Source: Streptomyces genisteinicus (GTDB lineage: Bacteria; Actinomycetota; Actinomycetes; Streptomycetales; Streptomycetaceae). Taken from it: 64,000 bases of DNA. The notes beneath the pieces were generated by a model that saw only the letters and a program-made list of their open reading frames with translations, did not search any database and was not told where the DNA came from. Both the position numbers and the translations under genes were made by a program. How positions within the stretch are numbered: the stretch's first letter is position 1; each line of letters opens with the position of its first letter. The stretch lies in contig NZ_CP060825.1 in the NCBI RefSeq assembly GCF_014489615.1, positions 682,001 through 746,000 on the forward strand. Direction: 5' to 3'. Of this stretch, positions 35,118 to 43,903 are shown in pieces.

Positions 35118-35269
35118 GGGGACAGGATTACCCGTCCCCGGCGTCCCGGCGCCAGCCCTGTGGACAACTCCGCCGGCTCCGCCCCGCGCGCCCGCGGCGG
35201 CGCCGGTGCCTGGCGGTCCCGGCGGCCTCCGGCCGGGACCCGACCGCCCCGCGGCGCCGCCCCCGGACG

Positions 35270-36097
35270 TCAGTGGGCGGTCCATCCGCCGTCGAGGGCC
35301 ACTGAGGTGCCGGTGATGAACGACGCCTGGGGGCTGCACAGGTACAGCACCGCCTCGGCGACCTCGTCGGGCTCGATCAGCCGCTTGATCGCGGAGTCCT
35401 TGAGCAGGACCTCGGTGAGCACCCGCTCCTCGGGCATGCCGTGGGCGGCCGCCTGGTCGGCGAGCTGCTTCTCCACCAGCGGCGTGCGCACGTAACCCGG
35501 GTTGACGCACACCGAGGTGACGCCGTGGGGCGCGCCTTCCAGCGCCGCCGTCTTGGAGAGTCCTTCCAGACCGTGTTTGGCGGCCACATAGGCGGACTTG
35601 AAGGCCGATGCGCGCAGACCGTGGACGGAGGAGATGTTGACGATCCGCCCCCACCCTTGCGCGTACATGTGCGGCAGCGCTCCCCTGATGAGCCGGAAGG
35701 GGGCCTCCAGCATGACGGTGAGCACGGTGTGGAACACGTCGGGCGGGAAGTCCTCGATGGGGCGGACCAGTTGCAGCCCCGCGTTGTTGACGAGGATGTC
35801 GGCGCCGGCCGCGACGGCCTCCGCGGCGTCCAGGTCGGTCAGGTCGACGACCTGGGGCTCCACCGCCCCGGCGAGGGCCCCGGCCGCGTCCCCCAGGGTC
35901 CGCAGGCCCGCGGCGTCCCGGTCCACGGCTCTCACCTTCGCGCCGGCGGCGGCGAGCCGCAGCGCGCAGGCGCGGCCGATGCCGCCCGCGGCCCCGGTGA
36001 CCACGGCGGTGTGTCCGCCGAGGTCGAGCGAGACGGTGCGGCCGGCCGCGCCCGGCGCGGGAGCCTGTGGGGGACCTGGGATGCGGGGCGTGGTCAT
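35270..36097 (-). CDS. 3-hydroxybutyrate dehydrogenase-like SDR oxidoreductase
   Basis: This 275-residue short-chain dehydrogenase has the NAD-binding motif TGAAGGIG at 34-41, NNAG, and the catalytic Ser-Tyr-Lys in NISSVHGLRASAFKSAYVAAKHG. The segment VSVCVNPGYVRTPLVEKQ (here TSVCVNPGYVRTPLVEKQ) and the tail SFITGTSVALDGGWTAH are typical of D-3-hydroxybutyrate dehydrogenases, which interconvert 3-hydroxybutyrate and acetoacetate. About 25 Pro/Ala-rich residues precede the fold. ATG 36097 is preferred over GTG 36106 because TAGGGT lies seven bases upstream, a leaderless layout. Confidence 0.9.
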   Translation of the reverse strand: MTTPRIPGPPQAPAPGAAGRTVSLDLGGHTAVVTGAAGGIGRACALRLAAAGAKVRAVDRDAAGLRTLGDAAGALAGAVEPQVVDLTDLDAAEAVAAGADILVNNAGLQLVRPIEDFPPDVFHTVLTVMLEAPFRLIRGALPHMYAQGWGRIVNISSVHGLRASAFKSAYVAAKHGLEGLSKTAALEGAPHGVTSVCVNPGYVRTPLVEKQLADQAAAHGMPEERVLTEVLLKDSAIKRLIEPDEVAEAVLYLCSPQASFITGTSVALDGGWTAH

Positions 36098-36104
36098 GCT
36101 CCGC

Positions 36105-36110
36105 ACCCTA
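36105..36110 (-). promoter_or_regulatory. -10 hexamer TAGGGT, leaderless SDR gene
   Basis: On the minus strand TAGGGT ends seven bases before the start codon at 36097. Confidence 0.55.
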
Positions 36111-36152
36111 GGCAGGGATCACCCCCCGACCGATGTGGTCAGCACCCATACT

Positions 36153-36635
36153 TCACTGCTCAGTGGTGGGCTGGAACCATGCCGGGCCGTCGGTCATCGC
36201 CTGCTTGATCCGGAACAGGGCGAACTCCTGGAGATCCGGGAGCGCGTCCAGCGCGAACCACCCCACGTCGAGGGACTCCTCGTCGTTGACGCGCGCCTCG
36301 CCGCCCACCGCGCGGCAGCGGAAGGTGATGTCCATGTACTGGCAGATGTCGCCGTTCGGGTACGTGACCGGGCCCGGCAGCGCCTGGACGAGGACGACCC
36401 GGTCCGCCACGCAGCGGACCGCGGTCTCCTCGTACACCTCGCGCTCGGCGGTCCGGGCGGGCTGCTCGCCCGGCTCGCAGATTCCGCCGACGACCGACCA
36501 CAGGCCGGTGTCCGCGCGGCGCCCGAGCAGCACGCGGCCGCGGTCGTCGAAGACGACGGCGCTGACCCCGGGGAGGAAGAGCAGCTGATGGCCGGCCAGG
36601 GCCCGGATGTCACGGATGTAGTCAGGGGTGCCCAT
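36153..36635 (-). CDS. NUDIX hydrolase
   Basis: The 160-residue protein contains a full Nudix box, GGICEPGEQPARTAEREVYEETAV (G-x5-E-x7-R-E-V-x-E-E-x-A), preceded by VSAVVFDDRGRVLLGRRADTGLWSV. The closing Gly of the consensus is replaced by Ala. Such enzymes hydrolyse nucleoside diphosphates linked to other groups; the substrate is not evident, and a house-cleaning role is likely. ATG 36635 lies six bases after a TAGGGT hexamer. The gene is closely followed (17 bases) by the apolipoprotein N-acyltransferase stop, but both read leftwards from separate promoters. Confidence 0.9.
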   Translation of the reverse strand: MGTPDYIRDIRALAGHQLLFLPGVSAVVFDDRGRVLLGRRADTGLWSVVGGICEPGEQPARTAEREVYEETAVRCVADRVVLVQALPGPVTYPNGDICQYMDITFRCRAVGGEARVNDEESLDVGWFALDALPDLQEFALFRIKQAMTDGPAWFQPTTEQ

Positions 36636-36641
36636 GCCCCG

Positions 36642-36647
36642 ACCCTA
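36642..36647 (-). promoter_or_regulatory. -10 hexamer TAGGGT, leaderless NUDIX gene
   Basis: TAGGGT on the minus strand ends six bases before ATG 36635. It lies between the NUDIX start and the stop of the upstream lnt gene. Confidence 0.55.
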
Positions 36648-36670
36648 GGCGTTGGGCCGGCCGGCCGTGG

Positions 36671-38287
36671 TCAGGAAGCCGTCGCGGCGTCCTGTGCGCG
36701 GCGCCGCCGCCTCGCCCCCGCCGCGTCGGCGGCGGCCTTGCCCAGCGCACCCGCGGCGAGCAGCAGCAGCGCCGCCTCGGGCAGCACGCCCAGAGTCGTC
36801 GCCGGCGTCCGGGACGAACGCAGCGGAACCTCGGCCACCAGGGCGCCCGGGGTGAACATCCCGGTCCTCTCGACGATCCGGCCGTCGGGCATGATCACCG
36901 CGCTGACCCCGCTCGTCACGGGGACCACCACGGACCGGCTGTGCTCGACGGCCCGCACCCGGGACATGGCCAGCTGCTGGTAGGTCATCTCGCTGCGGCC
37001 GAAGGTGGCGTTGTTGCTGGGGACGGAGATCATCTGCGCGCCGTGGGTGACGGTGTCCCTGGCCGCGTCGTCGAAGGCCGCCTCGAAGCAGGTCACCATG
37101 CCGACGCGGGTGCCCGCGAGATCGAAGACGCCGACCTCGTCGCCGGGGCCGAAGTCGCGGCGGACCCGGTCCACGTCGGAGTTGAAGATCCGCACGAACG
37201 ACCGCATCGGGATGTACTCGCCGAAGGGCTGCACATGCCGCTTGTCGTAGGTGTCCACCGGCCCGCGGCCGGGCTCCCACTCGATCATCGTGTTGCGCAG
37301 CGGCCCGGTCTCCGGGGTGACGACGGCGCCGACGACGGTCGGCACGCCGACGGCGGAGACGGCCCGGTCGATGACCAGGCGGGCGTCGGCGTTGCGGTAC
37401 GGGTCGAGGTCGGAGGAGTTCTCCGGCCAGAGCACGAAGTCGGGGCGCGGCTCGCGGCCGGCCGCCACGTCGGCGGCGAGCTGCTCGGTCCGCTTGACGT
37501 GGTTGTCGAGCACGGCACGCCGCTGCGCGTTGAAGTCGAGGCCGAGGCGGGGCACGTTGCCCTGGATCGCGGCCACGGTCGCGGTCCCGTCCTCGGCGGA
37601 GTCGTCCACGAGGGGGCGGGCGGCGAGGGCGGCGACCGGCGGGAGCAGGAGCGGGAGGAGCGCCGCCGCCACTGCGGCCCGGGTCACCGCCCCGGTGTGC
37701 CGGAACGCGGCCGCGCGGCGCACGGTCTCGTACAGACCGAACCCGCACAGGGCGACGGCGAATCCGAGCAGCGGTGTGCCGCCGACGGCGGCGAGCGGCA
37801 GGAAGACGCCGTCGGCCTGCCCGAAGGCGATCTTGCCCCACGGGAAGCCGCCGAACGGCACCCGGGCGCGGGCCGCCTCGCCTGCGATCCAGACCGCGGC
37901 GCCCCACAGCGGCCAGGCGGCGAGACGGGACACGGCGGCGATGCCGGTGCAGGCCAGGGCGACGAACAGGGCCTCCGCGAAGGCGAGGGCCAGCCACGGG
38001 ACCGGGCCGACCTCCTCACCGGTCCACACCAGCAGCGGGAGCATGAAGCCGAGACCGGTGAGGAGGCCCAGGCCCAGTGCCCCCCGCAGCCGTCGTCCGC
38101 GCAGGGTCCAGCCGAGCAGGGCGAACGCGGGGACCGCGAGCCACCACAGGGGCCTCGGCGGGAAGCTGAGGAAGAGCAGCACCCCCGACAGGGCCGCGGT
38201 GACGGGCCGCACGAGGCGTCCGGCCAGGGACCGGGCGCTGCGAGGGGCGGGCCGGGGGGTGTCGACGGGCGCGATGGCGGTGCTCAC
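36671..38287 (-). CDS. lnt: Apolipoprotein N-acyltransferase
   Basis: The 538-residue membrane enzyme adds the third acyl chain to the N-terminal cysteine of lipoproteins. About six hydrophobic segments in the first half (including LSFPPRPLWWLAVPAFALLGW and VPFGGFPWGKIAFGQ) precede a nitrilase-like domain. The catalytic residues are recognisable in FVLWPENSSD (Glu), DTYDKRHVQPFGEY (Lys) and GMVTCFEAAF (Cys). The C-terminal segment VLPEAALLLLAAGALGKAA is a further membrane helix. GTG 38287 lies six bases after a TAGACT hexamer. Streptomyces genomes commonly encode two Lnt homologues; which one this is cannot be told. Confidence 0.93.
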   Translation of the reverse strand: MSTAIAPVDTPRPAPRSARSLAGRLVRPVTAALSGVLLFLSFPPRPLWWLAVPAFALLGWTLRGRRLRGALGLGLLTGLGFMLPLLVWTGEEVGPVPWLALAFAEALFVALACTGIAAVSRLAAWPLWGAAVWIAGEAARARVPFGGFPWGKIAFGQADGVFLPLAAVGGTPLLGFAVALCGFGLYETVRRAAAFRHTGAVTRAAVAAALLPLLLPPVAALAARPLVDDSAEDGTATVAAIQGNVPRLGLDFNAQRRAVLDNHVKRTEQLAADVAAGREPRPDFVLWPENSSDLDPYRNADARLVIDRAVSAVGVPTVVGAVVTPETGPLRNTMIEWEPGRGPVDTYDKRHVQPFGEYIPMRSFVRIFNSDVDRVRRDFGPGDEVGVFDLAGTRVGMVTCFEAAFDDAARDTVTHGAQMISVPSNNATFGRSEMTYQQLAMSRVRAVEHSRSVVVPVTSGVSAVIMPDGRIVERTGMFTPGALVAEVPLRSSRTPATTLGVLPEAALLLLAAGALGKAAADAAGARRRRRAQDAATAS

Positions 38288-38638
38288 GTGCGGAGTCTAC
38301 GGCGGGACGCTGTGCGCCCGGCGGGGCGGTGCGCCCGGGACGAGCGGGCGGGGAGGGGGCGGTGACGGCCGGGTCCGCGCGGCGCGAGCCGGTGGCGTGC
38401 GGCCGCGCCACGGGTGCGGCTCACGGAGGGCCGGTGCCCGCGGCCGACGGCGCTCGGTCACCCCGCTCCGGGTCGCCCGGCACCCAGCCGCTCCGGGGCG
38501 CGCGCCTCATCCGCCCGCGGGGCGGGAGACCGGGACCCGGCGGTGGCGTACGGCCCGCACCCCGGGGCCGGCGAACCGGCCCCCGCGCCGGAGCCGCAGA
38601 GAACCACGCTCACGCACCACGACGGGCGGCGGCCGGCG
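38288..38638. other. Non-coding stretch upstream of lnt
   Basis: Apart from the lnt -10 hexamer, I see no gene, strong hairpin or repeat in these 351 GC-rich bases. The open frames here lack a ribosome site and recognisable protein sequence. Confidence 0.4.
38294..38299 (-). promoter_or_regulatory. -10 hexamer TAGACT, leaderless lnt
   Basis: TAGACT on the minus strand ends six bases before GTG 38287. Confidence 0.6.
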
Positions 38639-39199
38639 TCAGGCCTGCGGGACGGTTCCAGCGCGCAGGCGGCGGATGCGCTCGCGGATCACGCGCACCG
38701 CGAGTTCCGCGTCGTCGACGGTCACCGTGAAGGTCTTCCCGTCACCCAGGGTCACCACCAGGCCCTCGCCGCGGCGCACCACGACGGCGGTGCCGCGCTC
38801 GGGGCGCCAGCGGCATCCCCAGCCGCCCCACTGATGGGGGGTGATCCTGGGGTCGAACTCGGCGGCGACCACCTGGTCCAGCGGAATCCGGCGGCGCGGC
38901 AGGCCCATGTGCCCGCAGCGCACCTCGACCGCGTCGCGGTCGACGGTGACCTCGACGTGCACGAAGGCGAGGGTGCCGTAGAGCATCATCAGGCCGGCGG
39001 CCACGCAGCCGACCACGGCCATCACCAGGGCGACGACCCCGGTGGTCCAGTTGCCGTCGACGGCCAGCTTGATGCCGAGCGCGAGGCAGGCGGCGCCCGC
39101 CGCCGCGAGCACCCACTGCATGCGGTTGGTCGCGCGGCCGGTCCAGATCTCGGGCAGTGCCTCGGTGGAGGACCCCACGTGACGGAAATGGTGCCTCAT
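38639..39199 (-). CDS. Two-helix membrane protein with bacterial-PH-like domain
   Basis: The 186-residue protein starts at ATG 39199, seven bases after TACCCT. Two adjacent membrane segments (about 28-48 and 53-78) are followed by a soluble domain, VHVEVTVDRDAVEVRCGHMGLPRRRIPLDQVVAAEFDP. That is the strand pattern of bacterial PH-like modules, ending in GKTFTVTVDDAELAVRVIRERI. The function is unknown. It stands alone between lnt and the racemase gene. Confidence 0.75.
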   Translation of the reverse strand: MRHHFRHVGSSTEALPEIWTGRATNRMQWVLAAAGAACLALGIKLAVDGNWTTGVVALVMAVVGCVAAGLMMLYGTLAFVHVEVTVDRDAVEVRCGHMGLPRRRIPLDQVVAAEFDPRITPHQWGGWGCRWRPERGTAVVVRRGEGLVVTLGDGKTFTVTVDDAELAVRVIRERIRRLRAGTVPQA

Positions 39200-39206
39200 G
39201 CTGTGG

Positions 39207-39212
39207 AGGGTA
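39207..39212 (-). promoter_or_regulatory. -10 hexamer TACCCT, leaderless PH-like gene
   Basis: TACCCT on the minus strand ends seven bases before ATG 39199. Confidence 0.5.
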
Positions 39213-39303
39213 CCCACGAAGGCCGCCGGGAGCATCGTCCGCTCGTCACGTTCCGTAGTTCCGCCAGGGGCCCCGGCGTGCGGCGGGTCGGCAACCGGGG
39301 GAA

Positions 39304-39331
39304 CCGTGCCGGACGCACAGGTCCGGCACGG
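39304..39331 (-). terminator. 11-bp perfect stem-loop downstream of racemase gene
   Basis: CCGTGCCGGAC (39304-39314) pairs with GTCCGGCACGG (39321-39331) around GCACAG. It is the strongest hairpin after the racemase gene, though 212 bases beyond its stop codon. Confidence 0.55.
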
Positions 39332-39542
39332 CCGCGGGGCGGCCGGTCACCCCGGCCTCCCGGCGCACGGACATCCGCCCCGCACGAGCCTCCGCCGCGC
39401 ACGGACCTCCCGCACACCGCGCACGGACATCCCCCGCACCCCCACGACACGCACCGGCACGGCACGGCACGCACCCACCGGCACGGCCCGCGCCGGTCCG
39501 CCGTGCCGGGTCCCGGGCGGCGCCTGCGAAGGGCCCGGTCGT

Positions 39543-40331
39543 TCAGACGGCGGGGGCGGCGGTCCGGAGCAGGCGGCCCTCGGCGTACGCGAGCGCCGCG
39601 GGCGGCAGGACGGACTCGCGGCCGCTGGTGAGCACCGTGATGCGTCCGGTGGGCTCGGCGTCGGGGGCGGCGGGGATGCCGCTGCGGCGCAGCGCCTGGG
39701 CGGCGACGGCGTCCGCCGAGCCGTGGAAGACGGGCTCGGGCCCGTCGCCGGACGGGGCGACGGCGGCCCGGATGCGTTCGGCGACGAGTTCGTAGTGGGT
39801 GCAGCCGAGGACGAGGGCGCGCAGGCCGGCCGGCGTCAGGGCCGCGGCGGCGGCCACGGCACGGGCGACGGCCTCCTCGTCGGCCTGCTGCACGGCGTCG
39901 GCGAGTCCGGGGCAGGGCACCTCGGTGACGTCGACCCCGTGGGCGAAGTCCTCGATCAGGCCGCGCTGGTAGGGGCTGCCGGTGGTCGCCGGGGTCGCCC
40001 AGATGGCGACCGGGCCGCCCGCGGCGCTGGCCGGCTTGATGGCGGGGACGGTCCCGATGACGGGCAGTCCCGGCTCCAGCTCCGCGCGGAGCGCGGGCAG
40101 GGCGTGCACGGAGGCGGTGTTGCAGGCGACGATCAGCGCGTCGGGACGCCGGGCCGCGGCGGCACGGGCGACCACCAGGGCGCGCTCGGTGAGGTCCTCG
40201 GGCGTACGGGGGCCCCAGGGCATGCCGTCGGGGTCGGAGGAGAGCACGAGATCCGCGTCCGGCCTCAGGCGCCGCACCGCGGCGGCGGCGGGCAGCAGTC
40301 CGATGCCGGAGTCCATGAGCGCGATCTTCAC
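39543..40331 (-). CDS. Glutamate/aspartate racemase family protein
   Basis: The 262-residue protein has the two catalytic cysteines of PLP-independent amino-acid racemases, in IVACNTASVHALP and LVLGCTHYELVAE, and the N-terminal MDSGIGLL motif of MurI. MurI supplies D-glutamate for peptidoglycan. The first half is closely MurI-like, but the D-S-G-x-G-G-L motif is D-S-G-I-G-L-L, so this may be a paralogue rather than the housekeeping MurI. GTG 40331 follows TATGGT by six bases. It is divergent from a glycosyltransferase gene. Confidence 0.82.
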   Translation of the reverse strand: MKIALMDSGIGLLPAAAAVRRLRPDADLVLSSDPDGMPWGPRTPEDLTERALVVARAAAARRPDALIVACNTASVHALPALRAELEPGLPVIGTVPAIKPASAAGGPVAIWATPATTGSPYQRGLIEDFAHGVDVTEVPCPGLADAVQQADEEAVARAVAAAAALTPAGLRALVLGCTHYELVAERIRAAVAPSGDGPEPVFHGSADAVAAQALRRSGIPAAPDAEPTGRITVLTSGRESVLPPAALAYAEGRLLRTAAPAV

Positions 40332-40337
40332 CCGGTC

Positions 40338-40343
40338 ACCATA
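40338..40343 (-). promoter_or_regulatory. -10 hexamer TATGGT, leaderless racemase gene
   Basis: TATGGT on the minus strand ends six bases before GTG 40331. Confidence 0.5.
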
Positions 40344-40376
40344 GTCGACCGCCGTCCCACGGCCGCCGGTGTGGGG

Positions 40377-40382
40377 CAGACT
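40377..40382 (+). promoter_or_regulatory. -10 hexamer CAGACT, leaderless glycosyltransferase gene
   Basis: CAGACT ends seven bases before ATG 40390. Only 34 bases separate it from the divergent racemase -10. Confidence 0.5.
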
Positions 40383-40389
40383 GCGGCGA

Positions 40390-41601
40390 ATGAGCGCTCT
40401 TGCGTGGATTGCGACGGCCTCCCTGGCCGCCTGGTGCTTCCTGCTCCTCGGCCGCGGCTCCTACTGGCGTACCGACCAGCGGCTCCCCGGATACGAGGAG
40501 CCGGCGCGGTGGCCGGACGTGGTGATCGTGGTCCCGGCACGCGACGAGGCCGGCGTCCTCGCGCTGAGCCTGCCGTCGCTGCTGCGGCAGGACTATCCGG
40601 GGCGCGCCGGGATCGTGCTCGTGGACGACAACAGCGGCGACGGTACGGGCGACCTGGCCCGCTCGCTGTCCGCGCGGCACGGCGGGCTGCCGCTGACGGT
40701 GTCGGCGCCCGGCGAACCGGAGCCCGGCTGGACGGGCAAACTGTGGGCGCTGCGGCACGGGATCGCCCTGGCCGAGGAGTTCGATCCGGAGTTCCTGCTG
40801 CTGACGGACGCGGACATCGCCCATCAGCCGGACAGTCTGCGCGCCCTGGTCGCGGCCGCCGGGCCGGCCGCCGGTGCGGGGCACCGCCCGCGGGGCGGCG
40901 CCGACTCCTACGACGTGGTCTCGCTGATGGCGCGGCTGCGGGTGGCGGGCGGCTGGGAGCGGCTGGTGGTCCCGGCGTTCGTGTACTTCTTCGCCCAGCT
41001 CTACCCGTTCCGCCGGGTCAACCGTCCCGGGTCGGGCACGGCGGCGGCGGCCGGCGGCTGTGTGCTGGTGCGGACGGAGGCGGCCCGCCGGGCGGGGGTG
41101 CCGGACTCGATCCGGCAGGCGCTGATCGACGACGTGGCGCTGGCCCGCGCGGTGCGGCGGGAGGGCGGCCGGCTGTGGCTGGGGCTGGCGGACCGGGTGA
41201 CGAGCGTGCGGCCCTACCCCCGGCTGGGCGACCTGTGGTCCATGGTGTCGCGGAGCGCGTACGCGCAGCTGAGGCACAGCCCCGTGCTGCTCGCCGGCAC
41301 GGTCGCCGGGCTGCTGCTGGTGTACGTGGTGCCGCCGGCGGCGCTGGTGGCCGGTCTGCTGGGCGGCGACCCGGCGGCCGCCTGGGCGGGCGGGGCGGCG
41401 TGGGCCGTGATGGCGGGAACGTACGGGCCGATGCTGCGGTACTACGGCGAACCGCTGCGCATGGCGCCGCTGCTGCCGCTCACCGCGGTGCTGTACCTGC
41501 TGATGACGCTCGACTCGGCGGTGCGCCACCACAGGGGCGCGGGCGCGGCCTGGAAGGGGCGTGTGTACGTCCGTCCCGAGGCCGCGCCGGAGCGCCGGTG
41601 A
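40390..41601 (+). CDS. Family-2 glycosyltransferase, HpnB-like
   Basis: The 403-residue membrane protein has an N-terminal helix and then SYWRTDQRLPGYEEPARWPDVVIVVPARDEAGVL. That arrangement and wording are typical of the hopanoid-associated HpnB group. Nucleotide-sugar residues follow in GIVLVDDNSGDGTGDLA and the metal-binding LLLTDADIAHQP, then the acceptor region with DDVALARAVRREGG. Two or three C-terminal membrane segments (about 300-385) end the protein. ATG 40390 is preferred over GTG 40369 because of the -10 hexamer seven bases before it. No other hopanoid genes are in the window. Confidence 0.82.
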   Translation: MSALAWIATASLAAWCFLLLGRGSYWRTDQRLPGYEEPARWPDVVIVVPARDEAGVLALSLPSLLRQDYPGRAGIVLVDDNSGDGTGDLARSLSARHGGLPLTVSAPGEPEPGWTGKLWALRHGIALAEEFDPEFLLLTDADIAHQPDSLRALVAAAGPAAGAGHRPRGGADSYDVVSLMARLRVAGGWERLVVPAFVYFFAQLYPFRRVNRPGSGTAAAAGGCVLVRTEAARRAGVPDSIRQALIDDVALARAVRREGGRLWLGLADRVTSVRPYPRLGDLWSMVSRSAYAQLRHSPVLLAGTVAGLLLVYVVPPAALVAGLLGGDPAAAWAGGAAWAVMAGTYGPMLRYYGEPLRMAPLLPLTAVLYLLMTLDSAVRHHRGAGAAWKGRVYVRPEAAPERR

Positions 41602-41626
41602 GGGGCCCGGTCCGCGGCCGGGCCCC
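41602..41626. terminator. Stem-loop between convergent glycosyltransferase and TerD genes
   Basis: GGGGCCCGG (41602-41610) pairs with CCGGGCCCC (41618-41626) around a seven-base loop. It fills almost the whole 28-base gap between the two stop codons. Confidence 0.75.
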
Positions 41627-41629
41627 GGG

Positions 41630-42901
41630 TCACTTCCTGCCCGGGGTCCAGTTCATGCCCCAGCCGTAGGCGTAGTCCACGGTGCGCTGGGGGCTGACGC
41701 CGCGTTCGGGCACCAGGAACCGGGCCTCGCGCTGGACGACGAGGTCGGAGCCGGTGTTGGTGATCAGGGCGAGCGCGCAGACCGTCGACGGCACGGTGCA
41801 CTGGCCGAGCGAGAAGTCGATCGCCGCGCCGTGCTGCGGTTGCAGGGTGACGTGCGCGTCGAGGTCGGCGAAGCTGCGCGCGCCCTCGTAGATGGTCACG
41901 AAGATGAGGACGCGGCGCAGCGCGGCGGTGTGGTCGAGGTTGACGGTGAGGTTCTCGCCCGGGGTGCCTCCGGTGCGGTCGTCGCCGTCGAGGTGGATGA
42001 ACGGCGGCTGGTCGTAGGCGCCGAACGCGTTGCCGAGCGCCTGGACGACGCCCTTGCGGCCGTCCGCGAGTTCGTAGAGGGCGCAGAGGTCGAGGTCGAG
42101 GTCGCCGTGCATGGCGACGGCACGGCCGAGCTTGGCGCCCCAGCCCTGGAACTGCTTGCGCACCTGCCAGCTGAGGTTGACCCGCATCGCTCCCGAGGTG
42201 CCGCCCTGCTTGATGAGCGAGACGGCGGGCGCGTCCTTGGTGAGCGTGACCTTGGACAGGCGGACCGGTGCGGCCGGTGCGGGTGCGGGCGCCGGCGGCG
42301 CGGGAGGAGCGGCCGGGGCGGCGGGCCGCACGGGGGGTGCGGGCGGCGGCGGGGGGACGGCGGCGGCCGGGGCGGGCGCGGCCTGCTGGGGTTCGTCGAC
42401 GGTGATGCCGTAGTCGGTGGCCAGGCCCTCGAGTCCGCTGCCGTAGCCCTGGCCGACGGCACGGAACTTCCAGGCGCCCTGCCGGCGGTAGAGCTCGCCG
42501 AGGACGAACGCGGTCTCGACGGAGGCGTCCTGGCTGTCGTAGCGGGCCAGTTCGGTGCCGTCGGCCGCGTCGAGCACGCGGATGTGGAGGCCGGGGACCT
42601 GTCCGAAGGTGCCGCCGTCGGCCGAGGCGGCGAGGACGATGCGCTCGATCCCGCTCTCCACCCGGCCGAGGTCGACGGAGACCGCGTCGGTGCCCGGGCC
42701 CTTGCCCTCGTGGCGTACGGCGCCCGAGGCGTGCGCCGGCTGGTTGTAGAAGACGAAGTCCGCGTCGGAGCGGACCTTGCCGTCGGCGAGCAGCAGCGCC
42801 GAGGCGTCGATGTCGGGGACGCCCGGTCCCGGACGCCATCCCAGTTCGACCCGGACCCGCTGCGCAGGTACCGGTGTATTGGCTCCCTTAAGCATCGTCA
42901 T
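41630..42901 (-). CDS. Tandem TerD-domain protein
   Basis: The 423-residue protein starts [22 protein letters not shown], the normal TerD opening. The first TerD domain (about 1-165) contains [22 protein letters not shown] and [11 protein letters not shown] Pro/Ala linker (about 170-215) leads to the second, more divergent domain with [24 protein letters not shown] and [12 protein letters not shown] (acidic calcium-binding loops), then [30 protein letters not shown]. TerD proteins bind calcium and are linked to tellurite, stress and phage responses. The gene stands alone; its promoter faces that of the DUF6643 gene. Confidence 0.92.
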   Translation of the reverse strand: MTMLKGANTPVPAQRVRVELGWRPGPGVPDIDASALLLADGKVRSDADFVFYNQPAHASGAVRHEGKGPGTDAVSVDLGRVESGIERIVLAASADGGTFGQVPGLHIRVLDAADGTELARYDSQDASVETAFVLGELYRRQGAWKFRAVGQGYGSGLEGLATDYGITVDEPQQAAPAPAAAVPPPPPAPPVRPAAPAAPPAPPAPAPAPAAPVRLSKVTLTKDAPAVSLIKQGGTSGAMRVNLSWQVRKQFQGWGAKLGRAVAMHGDLDLDLCALYELADGRKGVVQALGNAFGAYDQPPFIHLDGDDRTGGTPGENLTVNLDHTAALRRVLIFVTIYEGARSFADLDAHVTLQPQHGAAIDFSLGQCTVPSTVCALALITNTGSDLVVQREARFLVPERGVSPQRTVDYAYGWGMNWTPGRK

Positions 42902-43153
42902 GCTCGCCCCCATCACGGGTCACTGCCCCCGGGCTCGGCGCGCCCGGAAGTCCCTTCGTCGTCACACTGTTCCGCATACGTCCCCCTCGTCGGGCGGACC
43001 CATCGGTAACCGTCTCTCAGCTCGCCCTTTACACGATCATGAGACGCGATGGCGACCGTTTTTCCCTGATTCGCTCGAAATGGGGATCCACGGTCACTCA
43101 GAGCTGCTGAAACAACCCTCTTATCGGGCTCCCCAACCAGCACATCGTGGGCT

Positions 43154-43159
43154 TAACTT
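43154..43159 (+). promoter_or_regulatory. -10 hexamer TAACTT, DUF6643 gene
   Basis: TAACTT ends seven bases before ATG 43167, consistent with leaderless transcription. The region is AT-rich for this genome. Confidence 0.5.
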
Positions 43160-43166
43160 ATGTGCC

Positions 43167-43607
43167 ATGACCTCCCCCCGCGCCACCTATGGCGGCGGTT
43201 ACTACTCCGCGCCGTCGTTCCCCGACACCCCGATCTACGACTCCCTGGTCGCGGAGCGGGGCACGCCTCAGATCGCCCCGATCCGAGTGCCCTCCGCGTA
43301 CGACACCGGCAACAGCTACCTGCCGGCGCTGCCCGCGGCCCTGCCCGCCCTCCCGGCGGCACCCTCCCCTTCGACGCCCGCGTACGGCTACCCGCAGCCG
43401 ATGCAGCAGCCCGTGCCGCTGCAGCAGGCCCCGGCGCCGTACATCCCGCAGCAGGCCGCGCCCCGCGGCTACCCGGGCACCCCGTACCAGGGGCACCAGC
43501 AGCCCCGTCCCGCCGGCGGGTACGAGGCCATGCGCCCCGCGGCCCGGCCGGCTCCGGCACCGTACGAGGACCCCTACAACCGGCCCTACCAGGGGCGGGG
43601 TTACTGA
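43167..43607 (+). CDS. DUF6643-type Pro/Tyr/Gln-rich protein
   Basis: This 146-residue protein opens MTSPRATYGGGYYSAPSFPD, followed by TPIYDSLVAERGTPQIAPIRVP. I recognise this as a Streptomyces-conserved family of unknown function (DUF6643). The first 50 residues are the conserved part; the rest is low complexity, rich in Pro, Ala, Gln and Tyr (PMQQPVPLQQAPAPYIPQQ), and likely disordered. There is no signal peptide or membrane segment. It is divergent from the TerD gene. Confidence 0.78.
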   Translation: MTSPRATYGGGYYSAPSFPDTPIYDSLVAERGTPQIAPIRVPSAYDTGNSYLPALPAALPALPAAPSPSTPAYGYPQPMQQPVPLQQAPAPYIPQQAAPRGYPGTPYQGHQQPRPAGGYEAMRPAARPAPAPYEDPYNRPYQGRGY

Positions 43608-43903
43608 CGACGCCGTCCGCACGGCCCGCCACCGCCTCTCCCTGACGGGCCGTCACGGACTTCCCACGGCGCGGCACGACGGCGCGGCCCGGCGCGCGAC
43701 GGCGCTCCGGGCCCGGGACTCGCCCCGGCGCGCACCGTCACTCCCGGTGACGAACTCGGCACGCATCCCGGCGCGGGGGTGCGTGCGCTCGCGTCGCCGG
43801 GGGTCCGCTCGCGGGGCGCCGTCCCGTGCGGCCCGCCGCGGTCGCCGACGGGAACCGCCGGCCGGTGCCCGTACGTCGGAGTTCCCGGAGGGGGTGACGT
43901 GTC

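Larger units (their letters stand above)
39200..39542. other. Repeat-rich non-coding stretch between racemase and PH-like gene
   Basis: This stretch holds the -10 hexamer of the PH-like gene, a strong hairpin (39304-39331) and a run of short imperfect repeats (CGCACGGACAT and GGCACGGCAC units, about 39360-39490). No gene is supported. Confidence 0.5.

Noticed and set aside
38329..38730. Plus-strand ORF of 133 codons upstream of lnt
   Set aside because: It has no ribosome site and only low-complexity sequence, and it overlaps the PH-like gene on the other strand.
39360..39490. CRISPR-like short repeats
   Set aside because: The units are short, imperfect and contiguous, without regular spacers or cas genes; this is simple GC-rich repetition.
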